The position numbers and the translations under genes are program-made. From contig RPFO01000310.1 in the NCBI GenBank assembly GCA_009746045.1, forward strand, positions 4,718,817-4,782,816: a stretch of DNA of 64,000 nucleotides, in the 5' to 3' direction. The notes beneath the pieces were generated by a model. That model saw only the letters and a list, made by a program, of their open reading frames with translations, made no database searches and had not been told where the DNA came from. Below, piece after piece: positions 54,565 through 64,000 of the stretch; the first letter of the stretch is position 1, and the number at the start of each line of letters is the position of its first letter. The stretch comes from Mesostigma viride (Eukaryota > Streptophyta > Mesostigmatophyceae > Mesostigmatales > Mesostigmataceae).

Positions 54565-54960
54565 CTTCTGCGAGACTGCTGAGGAGTTGATGTATTTCCG
54601 TGCGGTTCTTCGGTGGTGTTTGAAGTTTTGCCGTGTCATTCCACAGGTTGATACCACCATCTCCACGGATTCGCAGTCGCCGATTGACTTAATTTTGGCT
54701 GATCCTTATGCGCGCACGCGCAAGCTCGACTTCCTTCGTGCCAAAGAATATAGTGATGCTGTTTCGCTGTACCATGTTCACGACAATGATAACATTTCAG
54801 ATGCTTTGACCAAGCTGTATGCCAAGGCTAGGCCTCAGTATGACCAGCTTCGTCTAGTTCAGGCGTTGTCCCTGTCTGATTTCAGGGTTACATCTTGCCC
54901 TGACTCATGTGTGTTCTCACTCTTTTCTGAATTTCCTATTTATAAGGGGAGGGGACATGC
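54565..54960 (+). pseudogene. Copia C RNase H C-terminus
   Basis: Reads FCETAEELMYFRAVLRW, STDSQSPIDLI (catalytic Asp), REYSDAVSLYHVHDNDNISDALTKLYAKA-like end with the motif NISDALTKL in place of NPADALTKL. Stop near 54961. 54961-55242 is 3' non-coding DNA with no gene. Confidence 0.82.
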
Positions 54961-55242
54961 CTAAAGGGCACTTTTCTGGAAACCATACCTATGCATGTGC
55001 TAAAAATCCAATGATGATTGGGGACCATAAATATGATTTTAAAAAAATTTTCCAGCCACTTGGGGGGGGTACTAGCCCCCACCATACACCGGTAACGCGC
55101 TAAAAATAGAAATAGACGCTATTTTAGTCACATTTTCCCTATGACAATGGGCAAACATATTGGGACCAAATCATATATTCCCGCATAGTTCCCCCACTTT
55201 TTAGAAATTCTACCTAGTTGGGACCAAGAAATAAGCATGTTT

Positions 55243-56745
55243 AGTTAACGTAAAGGATTTACGTTAGATGGATAGAGATTGTTACGCTCTTTCCAGCGGC
55301 ACCTTGAACGCCTCATTTGGTTAAGGAACGTAAAAGTTATGACGTTTCCTAGGCTGTGCCGACAGTACCCGGCGCGCCACTGTGGGCGCGTACGGACACA
55401 GGATGTACAAGTGTCACTTTGATAGTCCGCAGGACGTTGACAGGACTTGTACAGGACTTGATGGTCAATTGATAGGTAGGCGTGCTGTAGCGCGCCAGGA
55501 CCTATGAGACAATTGATGCTGAGTAATGTACGGATAGGTCCACAGGACTAGCCGTATGGACAATTGATAGATCTGCGCGCCAAAGGCGTGCCAGAGTCCG
55601 TGTAATCAATTGATTGACAGTTCAGCTGTGACAGTACAGCTGAATACTTGGACGCGTCCCTAGCAAGCTATATGTGTGACTTGGTCGCACCGGGACGCTA
55701 GCTCTTGCGTGCACGCTCTCTTGGCACAACGACCCTGTCGTCTGTGCTACGTGCAGTCTCGGACTTGACGTGACTTACGTCTGTGTTTGCTTGTTATAAT
55801 AAAGGCAACTTTCCTGCAAGAGCCATGGATTCCCTCGGTGGTAAACTCTCACTCAACTCGTATTACAATCTTCGTACCAAGAAAAATGCCGGACTCAATG
55901 GAGTTCCGCATTCCGAGGGATTCTGAAATTTTGGGCAGTCCAGCGGACATCGCCGAATCTCCGGCTGGTCCTTCAACGACTCCTGTTCGTGAAGATCGTC
56001 CGGTTCTTAATCCGGCGTGGCAGCGTGTTGTTGACCAGGCGGTAGCGTCCAGTGCGGAGCTACGCGCTCAGCAGCAAGAACTGCTGCAAAACCTACGACT
56101 GCCGCCCCCGCCTCCGCAACCTTCGATTGTTTCGGGGTTTCGCGATTACCTTGATTCCATTCGCGCTTTGCTCGCGGACTTCGAGGTCCATACCCGGGCG
56201 GGGTTGCAAGCGCCCAGCGCGGTTGCCGAGGTCTCTGAGGAGATCGACAACGCGGTTTCATCGCTTACAGGTTACCAGCGCAATCTCGCTAACTGGCTGT
56301 CGGTTCGTTCGGGCGTCATTCCGACGATTACGACCAACCTGTTTCAAGACCTTGCGATTCTGCAGTTGCTGTCGCGAGGCTTCCGGACGCGTGAGCGGCA
56401 ATTGCTGCTCAATCTTGTCGCGTTCTTGTCTGCATTGCGAGAGTGGGCGCCGGACGGGTGGGATTTTCTAACGATTCTTACCAACCCGCTCCGCATCGTC
56501 ACCCGCCGCCGTCGTCGCCGCATTGATCCGGTGACGGGACGTCGGTTGGACCCCATCGTCATCGAAACACCGGTGACGATTGAGGTTGGGCAAGGCCAGG
56601 ACGCGCCTGCGCCTGTCGCCAACGATCCAATTTACGACTACGACTACTGCGATTTTCGTGGTCTCGACTGAATTCGGCATGGTGGCGCGGTCGGCACCGG
56701 GGCAGGCGGCTTTTTGACAGATTGTACATATCTACCTGTCTTTTG
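55243..56745 (+). mobile_element. Truncated copia A-family element (5' LTR and ORF1 only)
   Basis: The LTR 55243-55858 (616 bp, AGTTAACG...CAACT) is about 95% or more like copia A LTRs by eye. After the internal start (CGTATTACA, as in copia A) comes ORF1 and about 70 bp of the following leader (GGCACCGGGGCAGGCGGC). Similarity then stops. Gag, Pol and 3' LTR are missing. Confidence 0.88.
55886..56671 (+). CDS. ORF1 homologue of the copia A family (261 aa)
   Basis: Starts MPDSMEFRIPRDSE and ends DYCDFRGLD, like copia A ORF1 (35276-35986). Shared central motifs SSLTGYQRNLANW, TNLFQDLAILQLLSRG and RERQLLLNLVAFLSALREW. It has an extra Pro-rich stretch and a longer basic C-terminal part (TRRRRRRIDPVTGRR). 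Open over its whole length although the rest of the element is gone. Overlapped upstream by a short frame starting in the LTR. Confidence 0.8.
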   Translation: MPDSMEFRIPRDSEILGSPADIAESPAGPSTTPVREDRPVLNPAWQRVVDQAVASSAELRAQQQELLQNLRLPPPPPQPSIVSGFRDYLDSIRALLADFEVHTRAGLQAPSAVAEVSEEIDNAVSSLTGYQRNLANWLSVRSGVIPTITTNLFQDLAILQLLSRGFRTRERQLLLNLVAFLSALREWAPDGWDFLTILTNPLRIVTRRRRRRIDPVTGRRLDPIVIETPVTIEVGQGQDAPAPVANDPIYDYDYCDFRGLD

Positions 56746-58699
56746 TTTTCCAGACTTGTTTACTCACGTTGATGGATTTCCCGCAAAACAGGTACTTTTT
56801 TAATCAAAAAAAAAAATCAAATCATAAACGCATCATATCATGCTCCACCATATATTTCCAAAGATTACAGGTGGGGGGACATGCAGCCCCAAATTTTCAG
56901 GTCATTCTGACAAGCGCAGCTCTAGTTGATGGATTTCCTAGGTAGCCACCTGTGACGAAGCTAAGGGAGGTTTTTAAGTGTATCTTACCACATAAACACC
57001 CCTTAATGCATCCAAACCATGCAAAAACTGGCCAAACCACATGCTGCCAAACTCTGCACGTATGGTACCTCCCATGTTCAAGGTTTGACGCCATTCTGAC
57101 AAGAACTGCCCAAGTTACAACCATTCCAAGACGGCCACCCATGTAGACACTACAAGGAAAATAGAGTAACCATTCAGCCACACTAGCACCTCCTTCATCA
57201 AAGACATCTGCAAACTGACCAAAGCACACATAATTAACTCTTGCATGCTGACGGCAACGCATGCTCAACGTGGGGGGTCATTGTGACAAGAACTACTCAA
57301 GTTGATGGGTTTCCTATATGACCACCTGACAAGGCGCTAAGGACCACTCAGTAAGTTAGTAACCCCACGGTGCCACTTAATAATATGCCATCCAACATGC
57401 ACCAAAACCATGCTGAGTATGTTTACAATGTGCGAAGGGGTGGCCAGTGGCCACGCACCTCATATGTCTTCATCATCCCTCCAGCATGGCCAGCCTTGTA
57501 AATATGTTCATAGCCTTCTTGACGATGGTAGCCCTAATTACATGCCTAACTTAGCAGCATTTCCTATGTTTCTCCTAGGTTAGAGTGTAAGGTTGATGAC
57601 AACCATAATCAACTCAACAACACCTCCTAAACTGTCCTCCCCGGCATGGATGAGAAACCAGTGGGACTATGGAGGGCAAGGAACCAAGTAGGAACATGGT
57701 ATATATAGCTTGCATGCAGTCATGCATGTCAACCATGGTTGGCTCAGCACATGGTAGTCTTGTCACATCATCATAACAAAGGAAAGCTGAAACAACCATT
57801 GGTGCCAGCTATCTACATGCAGTCACACAAATGCAATATCTCCAACATCATCACTAAAACACTTCCATCCCTGCACGATAAAATGCAAAGAAACCATTGG
57901 CGGCCCTTCAGCGCATGAGCGCTGTGATGCCGCTGCGAAGAGAGGGTGCGTCACTCTCACACAACAAGAAGCGTCCATACGCACAGCATCCTTGCCGGAA
58001 CACGTTTTATGACGTTTCAGACACGCACTGCGCAGGTCTGAACAATTACTTATACCGATAATGGCCGAAAATCTGGCAAAAAGCACCAGCTCGGTTTAGA
58101 ACTCGATGCAACCGATATTAACGCCTGCTTCACGGTCAGAACAACCCCCAAAACCGCGATTTTACAGCCGCTATCATGAATTCTATTTCATTCCGCGCGA
58201 CCAAAAAATTCAGATTACCCCCCATGCCGATGGCATAAAAAAACAACAGCGATATTATTGTAAACCAGCTGATTTCCGCCACAAACTAACATCATAAACT
58301 CATCGTCTTTTAGATTAATTCGAGTAAAATTTTTGCATTTCGCCTGCCCTAGTGTGGTAGTTTCGCCTGAACGCAGTCGCCATGGCCACTTCCGCAAGGG
58401 GTGCGCGCACCATGCACGTGAAATTTATGACCTTCGGTTCCGGCGCGAATTTTTTGGCGCCAAAAAATTCGGGCATGTCCCGTACGTCCTCTTAAAATTG
58501 GCATTGACCATGGCCTTGATGCTTCTCTCTGCGGGAGAGTTGCATACTATGTAATGGGCTCTTGTCTGGGTTTTCACCCGTTGATGCTTGGCGGTGGCCG
58601 GCCGGCATACTCTGTTTCCGGTTTTCCCCAGTGTGGTACGATGAATAAATGACTTGCCATCATGATGTGTGTCTTGCACATGCATACCATGTTCATGCG
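56746..58699. other. Repeat-rich spacer without a recognised gene
   Basis: 56880-57420 holds three degenerate units of about 190 bp sharing ATTCTGACAAG, AGTTGATGG(A/G)TTTCCTA and CCACCTG. The rest has no protein-like frame on either strand. Confidence 0.55.
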
Positions 58700-59083
58700 A
58701 CCGCTATCAAGGAGACAACCAGCGCAGGCCAGAAATCGGGAGAATCCGGACCATGGTAGCTCGAGCCTGCCGTTATCTTGTCCGCGTGTTAGAGTCGTTC
58801 AGGATGATGAAGATGAATGGTGATTGAAATGTGTATCCTTGTGCATTGAAATTATGGCTGGCTTACGTGTAGAGCGACTAGATGACCTAGACGGTGGGGC
58901 CGGAAACAGCATGCTTGATCAGGGCGTGTGTTTCGAGCCTAACTGGCCGGGAGTGTCTAGTGGTGAGCATGCACCATTGCTGCGATCGCTCTCCCACCAT
59001 TTACGAGGAAATACCCGCAAATGGAAAACCACTGAAAAGGTAGCTAGTCAGTCATCACGTTAGCCATGCCATGATTCCAACAA
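58700..59083 (+). repeat. Dispersed repeat copy 3
   Basis: Fullest copy of the repeat found at 20440-20700 (same orientation) and 21303-21520 (inverted). It ends against the target duplication of the 59-kb palindrome. Confidence 0.75.
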
Positions 59084-59088
59084 GACTT

Positions 59089-60178
59089 AGTTAGGTTAAT
59101 ATTGTGCGGAAACCTTTTTGCCACTTGGGCTACTCAGGTTCCGCACAATATTACCGGCGATAACCACTCGCCGGACACTCAAGTTCACGACGTCGTGAAC
59201 TTGAGTGTCCGGCGAGTGGTTATCGCCGGTAATATTGTGCGGAACCTGAGTAGCCCAAGTGGCAAAAAGGTTTCCGCACAATATTAACCTAACTAAAACC
59301 TAGCCTCTTGGGGCGAGGACGAATCACTAGGCTCGGAACACCCGTATGCATGAATATGATCGAATATAAGCATCTCGTTGGTGCAAATATCGATATGAAT
59401 ATGATCGAATATGAGCATCTCCTTGGTGCGCATATGATTAGAGCCGGGTGCCAAATCGGAACGAATTATTCCCCCAAATAATCCGCTTCCGAGTGGATTC
59501 GAACCTGCGCCCCGCAAGGATCCAGGTCTTAGTTAGGTTAATATTGTGCGGAAACCTTTTTGCCACTTGGGCTACTCAGGTTCCGCACAATATTACCGGC
59601 GATAACCACTCGCCGGACACTCAAGTTCACGACGTCGTGAACTTGAGTGTCCGGCGAGTGGTTATCGCCGGTAATATTGTGCGGAACCTGAGTAGCCCAA
59701 GTGGCAAAAAGGTTTCCGCACAATATTAACCTAACTAAGACCTGGATCCTTGCGGGGCGCAGGTTCGAATCCACTCGGAAGCGGATTATTTGGGGGAATA
59801 ATTCGTTCCGATTTGGCACCCGGCTCTAATCATATGCGCACCAAGGAGATGCTCATATTCGATCATATTCATATCGATATTTGCACCAACGAGATGCTTA
59901 TATTCGATCATATTCATGCATACGGGTGTTCCGAGCCTAGTGATTCGTCCTCGCCCCAAGAGGCTAGGTTTTAGTTAGGTTAATATTGTGCGGAAACCTT
60001 TTTGCCACTTGGGCTACTCAGGTTCCGCACAATATTACCGGCGATAACCACTCGCCGGACACTCAAGTTCACGACGTCGTGAACTTGAGTGTCCGGCGAG
60101 TGGTTATCGCCGGTAATATTGTGCGGAACCTGAGTAGCCCAAGTGGCAAAAAGGTTTCCGCACAATATTAACCTAACT
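59089..60178. mobile_element. 1,090-bp palindromic composite element with LTR-like ends and GACTT duplication
   Basis: Three 206-bp perfect palindromes (59089-59294, 59531-59736 and 59973-60178), each starting AGTTAGGTTAATATTG, ending in its complement and centred on GACGTC. The two spacers between them are inverted copies of each other, so the whole unit is symmetric about 59633. Flanked by GACTT on both sides (59084-59088 and 60179-60183). AGTTAG...CTAACT ends and a 5-bp duplication match the copia LTR termini seen here, suggesting mobilisation by a retroviral-type integrase. Spacers carry a tRNA-like B box (GGTTCGAATCC at 59762-59772 and inverted at 59495-59505). Confidence 0.85.
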
Positions 60179-60183
60179 GACTT

Positions 60184-61300
60184 CCAATTGGTGTTGTTTC
60201 CCAACAAGACTTTGCCACTACTAGGATTGTGAAGTCGGTGACTGGGATGCGGCCGTACCGATCATCTTTAGCCCCTAAACCGTCCTCGTGCCGATTTTCG
60301 ACCACGAGTTTTACTCATGACTCGAAATCGGCACGAGTTTGTGCGCCCTGTAGGGATCTGGCGGGAAGGTTTTTTCGGGAAAAAATTGGACCAACGGAAA
60401 GATCTAGATTCACTCTATCCGTAGCACACTTGTCTGATCATATCTGACAACCGGACCATGGTGGAAACCCTGGTCAAAGTCAAGGGGGTCCCTGGTGCAA
60501 GAGTTTTGCACCAGTTTTGCACCACTTATAACTAGTTATTTTTAGCACCATCTGGTGAGTCCCTGGGAAAATTTTAATTTTTTGTGTTGGTATGCCATCC
60601 TAATTAGTAAATCTATCTACAAAACCAACCCCAGGGTCAAACCATTAAGGAAAGGTGTCTATCATGCAGATAAGGGTGTCACTGTGCACACTCAGCGTAC
60701 CCCCCTGAGGGGGGGGGGCTATTTATAGAGCAGGGGGGCCTAGTACTGGGACCACCCACTATACCCCCAGGTGGGCCCTCATATGGGTATGCTTGGTTCC
60801 TAGTATGGTATGGAAATAATAATCAGGCTGAATGGGGGCACTTGTGGCGTAGCGTGCAACTGGTGACTCATTCTAGGTACGAGTCAGAGACGGTTGAGGG
60901 GTTAGTACATCCCTGTCCGTACCGACTCACAAAGAAAAAGAAGTCGGAGTTGTACTGTGTAGTTCTACTCAGTACCATAAATCCTAGTGTGGACGCCGCG
61001 CCGTCAGCATCTTTGCTGCGCCGGAATCTTGTGAACGGCATCTAGCGTCGCGCCGATCGAGGAATCTCGGACTTTAAGCAAGTCCAATGCACGATGATAA
61101 GTTAATGAGAAGTAAATGCAACGTGACGGGCGGACGAGGTAGCCGCCTAGCTGCGTGTTCCTCTGCGTAGCACCAAAGCACTTGCCTCTCGACGAAGAGC
61201 GTTGATATCCAAAACACATTATCTCTTTAGTCCGGCGGACTATGAAAGCGAGCTATCGAAAGTCCCAAACGAATACTGACAAATGACTTTCGACTTAATT
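60184..61300. other. Non-coding spacer
   Basis: No convincing gene. A short hairpin (arms CTCGTGCCGATTT and AAATCGGCACGAG) lies at about 60287-60332. A run of G (60709-60719) and short simple repeats occur. Confidence 0.55.
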
Positions 61301-61604
61301 ATTGAAGGCATTGTTACGCCCATACAAAGGTCTGGGCCGTAACAAGCGCCGGGAGATCTCCCGGTTTGCCAAGGAGTACGCACGCAAGCTCTGCGCCCCC
61401 GGCCCAGGCAAAGCTTCCCAGCGAAATCCTGCCCGACTACATTGACGGCGCCGAGGAGCCGCAGTATGCACGAAGCATGCAGCCATCTACCCCCGCTCCA
61501 CCAACCGGGACGGCTTCCCCTGAGATCCTGGTCATCCCGGATGACCCTGAAATCCTGGTCATCCCGGATGAAGACGAGCTAGGATGGAGCACTCAACGGG
61601 GTAG
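61300..61604 (+). pseudogene. Fragment of an unknown coding sequence ahead of a minisatellite
   Basis: A frame reads GLGRNKRREISRFAKEYARK (about 61330-61390), then after a shift PSEILPDYIDGAEEPQYARS, and the duplicated EILVIPDDP / EILVIPDED. Protein-like composition, but no family recognised. It runs into the GC-rich minisatellite. Confidence 0.35.
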
Positions 61605-61950
61605 GCGACGAGCTTCCCACAGTGGCAGCGGGGGGGGGCAGCGACGAGCTTCCCACAGTGGCAGCGGGGGGGGCAGCGACGAGCTTCCCACGGGCGCAGC
61701 GGGGGGGGCTGCCAGCGACGAGCTTCCCACGGGCACAGCGGGGGGGGGCAGCATCGAGCTTCCCACGGGCGTAGCGGGGGGGGGCAGCGACGAGCTTCCC
61801 ACGGGCGCAGTGGGGGGGGCAGCGACGAGCTTCCCACGGGCACAGCGGGGGGGGGCAGCGACGAGCTTCCCACGGGCGCAGCGGGGGGGGGCAGCGACGA
61901 GCTTCCCACGGGCGTAGCGGGGGGGGGGCAGCGACGAGCTTCCCACGGGC
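61605..61950 (+). repeat. 35-bp GC-rich minisatellite
   Basis: About nine or ten units of GCAGCGACGAGCTTCCCACG followed by GGCGCAGCGGGGGGG, with variable G-run length. Open frames through it are repeat artefacts. Confidence 0.92.
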
Positions 61951-62792
61951 AGTGAATAATCATACGCCGTATTATACGCCGTATCGCGCGTATTATACGC
62001 GATACGCGAGCAGCGCGTACGAAAACGGGGTACTTTCGTACGCGCCGCGTATTTTTCGGGTATTTCTTGCGTATGTATCGCGTATTTGTTTGCGTATTTT
62101 TTGCGTATTTTTGGCTCCGGCATCAGTTTACAGCTCGGGTGAAGCGGAAGTTTCTAGACTAGGCTGCGGCGCGCCGAGTAGTAGAAACAAGTGAGCAGCA
62201 AGGTGCCACTTGGCCAAGATCAATGCATATGGCTGCGTGTATTGGCAGGACAGGAAGGCAGTGACCGTTCAAGAAGACAAAATGTGCCAAGATAATTCTA
62301 TCGTAGCATATCAACAGGCGCCATGGCTACGGAGAGTGAGGAGATGGACCATGATGATGATGGGGCCGACGAGTTAGAGGCTGATTCTGAGGATGTTTGG
62401 ACATATGTTAGCAAAGAGCGTGTCTTCAAGGATCGATGGGCAGCAGACAAATAACTACCAAATGACGTGCTCAGAATGCAAGCCAAGTTGTGCGACGTTG
62501 AAGTCGAGGACCAACCGGGGGTTTTCAAGATCGAGCCCTAGTACCAGTGGTGGCTTACCTGGGGGGGGAATGTTCCTGAGTTGCAGCGCGTGGCTGTCAG
62601 GGTGCTGGCCCAGCCAGTATCCAATTCAGCCGTGGAGCGGGTGAACATACATGCAGCACGGGTGGGTGCATGGCTCAAGTCCCTCAGACGCAACAGGATA
62701 TTACTGATGAGACCCTAAACAAGATGGTCTATGTCTGCCACAACCTGCGTGCCCTGAACAAGATCAAGGCTCATCTTGCGTATGATGACTAA
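61951..62792 (+). pseudogene. hAT transposase C-terminal remnant
   Basis: Starts near CAGTGAATAATCATACGCCG (61953), similar to the end of the hAT element at 28170. Downstream the plus strand reads EDVWTYVSKERVFKDRWAAD, then YQWWLTWGGNVPELQRVAVR, VLAQPVSNSAVERVN and, one frame over, ETLNKMVYVCHNLRALNKIK. This is the hAT C-terminal dimerisation region (WW...G..P.L...A...L.....S...ER). Two in-frame stops and a frame shift (near 62700) show it is dead. The N-terminal DDE part is absent. Confidence 0.75.
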
Positions 62793-63340
62793 TTAAGGAC
62801 CCTTGCCCGACATGCGGTGACCGTTATTGCAGCTGTTTCGTGATGTGAAGCACGATGCACTAGTGCCTTATTAGGCCATGCAGGTCAATGCAGCCAGTCA
62901 GTGGCCACCTTACCACATGTGATCAGTTTTCACGGATCGAAGTGCCAGCAATAGGGCATGCAGGTTGCATGAATGCATGCACTTTGTTAGCCTGCATGCC
63001 AGGCTGCCATAAAGCCTTTTGTATCCTTGCTTCATGCAGAACCATTAGTAATGGCCGGCCTACGATGAGTAGGCAATCATTGTGTCTTATTTCTGGCAAA
63101 ATGTCTTATTCAGTACCCCTAGTTGAATATATAAACTTGACGTTTTGTTGTGCTTTTATTGAGTAACTATTCATTAGGGACAGCGCTCGTTGTTCTAGGT
63201 AGTGACGACATTGGCAAGGTCATGTGATAATGTGGCATATATATTATAAAAATATAATTACTTACAGCAGAGTGAAATCACTCAAACCAAAGCAAACGCC
63301 CAGCTATAAACCAGCTATAAATGTGGCATATATATATTAC
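62793..63340. other. Non-coding spacer
   Basis: No gene recognised. Short repeats TGGCATATATATTA occur twice (about 63232-63250 and 63322-63340), the second directly at the 5' edge of the RT fragment. Confidence 0.5.
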
Positions 63341-63341
63341 G

Positions 63342-64000
63342 GGAACCCAGCAAGGTGACCCCCTCGGCCCCTTTTACCTGTCTGCCCCGCTGCACAAGGC
63401 TCTCCAAGGTGTCCACGCTGCGCACCCGGATGTCGTGCTCCTCGCCTACATGGACGATATCCATGCCCTTGGCCCGGCCGACGCTGTGGTTGCCGCCCTG
63501 GCTGCCCTTGAAGTGGCCATGGCGGCCATCAACCTTCGGCTCACCCTCCCCAAGTGTGCAGTCTTTTCGCCCCAGGGGGACTGCTCTGGCTTCCCCGCGG
63601 CTATCCCGGGGGCCTTGGCGCGGGCGCGTGGTTTCTCGTGCCTGGGCGTCCCTGTGGGTGACCCTGACTACGTCGAAGAGGAGCTCCGGGCCACCGTGGA
63701 ACAGCGCACCCATGTCCTTGAGACTTGGGCGCGCCTCAAGGACCCCCAGACCAAAGGGCTCCTCCTGTGGTTTTGCGCCCACCCGCGGGTGGTTCACTGG
63801 CTCCGTGGCGCTCCCCCCACTTGGTGCGGCTTGCCGCGGAAGGCCATGACGAGCGCATTCAGGCCGCCTTGCAGGTGCTCCTCCCCGGCCCTAGCCTGCC
63901 AGCTCACTCCATGCGCTTGGCCACCCTCCCCTGCCGCATGGGCGGGTGTGGGCTCACCCGCGCCGCCCGCCTCGCCCCCGCCGCCTTCCTTGGCTCTGTT
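63342..64000 (+). pseudogene. LINE-type reverse transcriptase fragment, 5'-truncated, runs off the window
   Basis: Coding starts abruptly with GTQQGDPLGPFYLSAPLH, the conserved region of RVT_1 RTs, then VVLLAYMDDIHALGP with the catalytic DD (63446-63451), then NLRLTLPKCAVFSP and FSCLGVPVGDPDYVEEEL. A shift at the run of C near 63820 leads to HLVRLAAEGHDERIQAALQV and LPCRMGGCGLTRAARLAPAA, typical of the RT C-terminal region in algal LINE-like copies. Abrupt 5' loss is usual for non-LTR retrotransposons. The 3' end is outside the window. Confidence 0.82.

Noticed and set aside
59096-59287. Identical 61-residue frames on both strands in the 59-kb palindromes
   Set aside because: Identity on both strands follows from the perfect palindrome; the same frame in each copy is not evidence of coding.
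63355-63849. Plus-strand frame MTPSAPFTCLPRC...
   Set aside because: Shadow of the RT frame reading GTQQGDPLGP...YMDD one base over.

Overview
The window is eukaryotic nuclear DNA made almost entirely of nested mobile elements. Signs of a eukaryote are GT-AG introns, three Ty1/copia-type retrotransposons, a tyrosine-recombinase retroelement, hAT- and CACTA-type ends, a LINE-type reverse transcriptase and long minisatellites. The mix (a Kangaroo/PAT-like element, Sola-like transposase features, divergent copia elements) suggests an alga or similar protist, but no host gene fixes the lineage and I hold this loosely. No conventional housekeeping gene or intact tRNA/rRNA gene was recognised.

Left part (1-11629). 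A (GGT)n array contains a 5.5-kb minus-strand tyrosine-recombinase retroelement (71-5549) with A1-ORFs-B1-A2-B2 split direct repeats and a 2A-like motif between RNase H and recombinase. After a long GGT/GGC array (5550-6414) come stacked hairpin elements. One of them (6667-8814) was split by a 2.0-kb non-autonomous element with the same split-repeat layout. From 9230 a decayed copia element (copia C) runs on the plus strand until its polymerase gene is cut at 11629.

Central part (11630-53752). This appears to be one 42.1-kb DNA transposon. It has terminal inverted repeats, a 4-bp duplication (TTGG), and interrupts the copia C RT gene so exactly that removing it restores the reading frame. It carries a minus-strand multi-exon gene with a DDD-type, Sola-like transposase core (about 32060 down to 13339), a plus-strand multi-exon gene for a large charged low-complexity protein (44940-53458), a small minus-strand gene near the left end, minisatellites, and dozens of copies of a 22-bp palindrome centred on CTGCAG. 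These palindromes sit mostly in introns and I saw none outside the element. Later insertions lie inside it: copia B (13354-23159) in the last codons of the transposase gene, a CACTA-like element (19476-22696) inside the copia B 3' LTR, another TIR element (24063-27711) inside a transposase intron, a hAT-type element (28170-29781) inside a transposase exon, and copia A (34635-42466), nearly intact, inside a minisatellite.

Right part (53753-64000). The rest of copia C resumes and is broken again by a solo LTR of the copia B family (54076-54559). A truncated second member of the copia A family follows (55243 to about 56745), then repeat-rich DNA, a 1,090-bp palindrome with 5-bp target duplication (59089-60178), a 35-bp minisatellite, a hAT transposase remnant and a 5'-truncated LINE-type RT at the edge.

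Insertion order can be read directly: copia C first, then the 42-kb element, then copia A, copia B, the hAT and the 24-kb TIR element, then the CACTA-like element within copia B. Many genes carry single-base frame breaks, often at homopolymers, which may be decay or assembly error.
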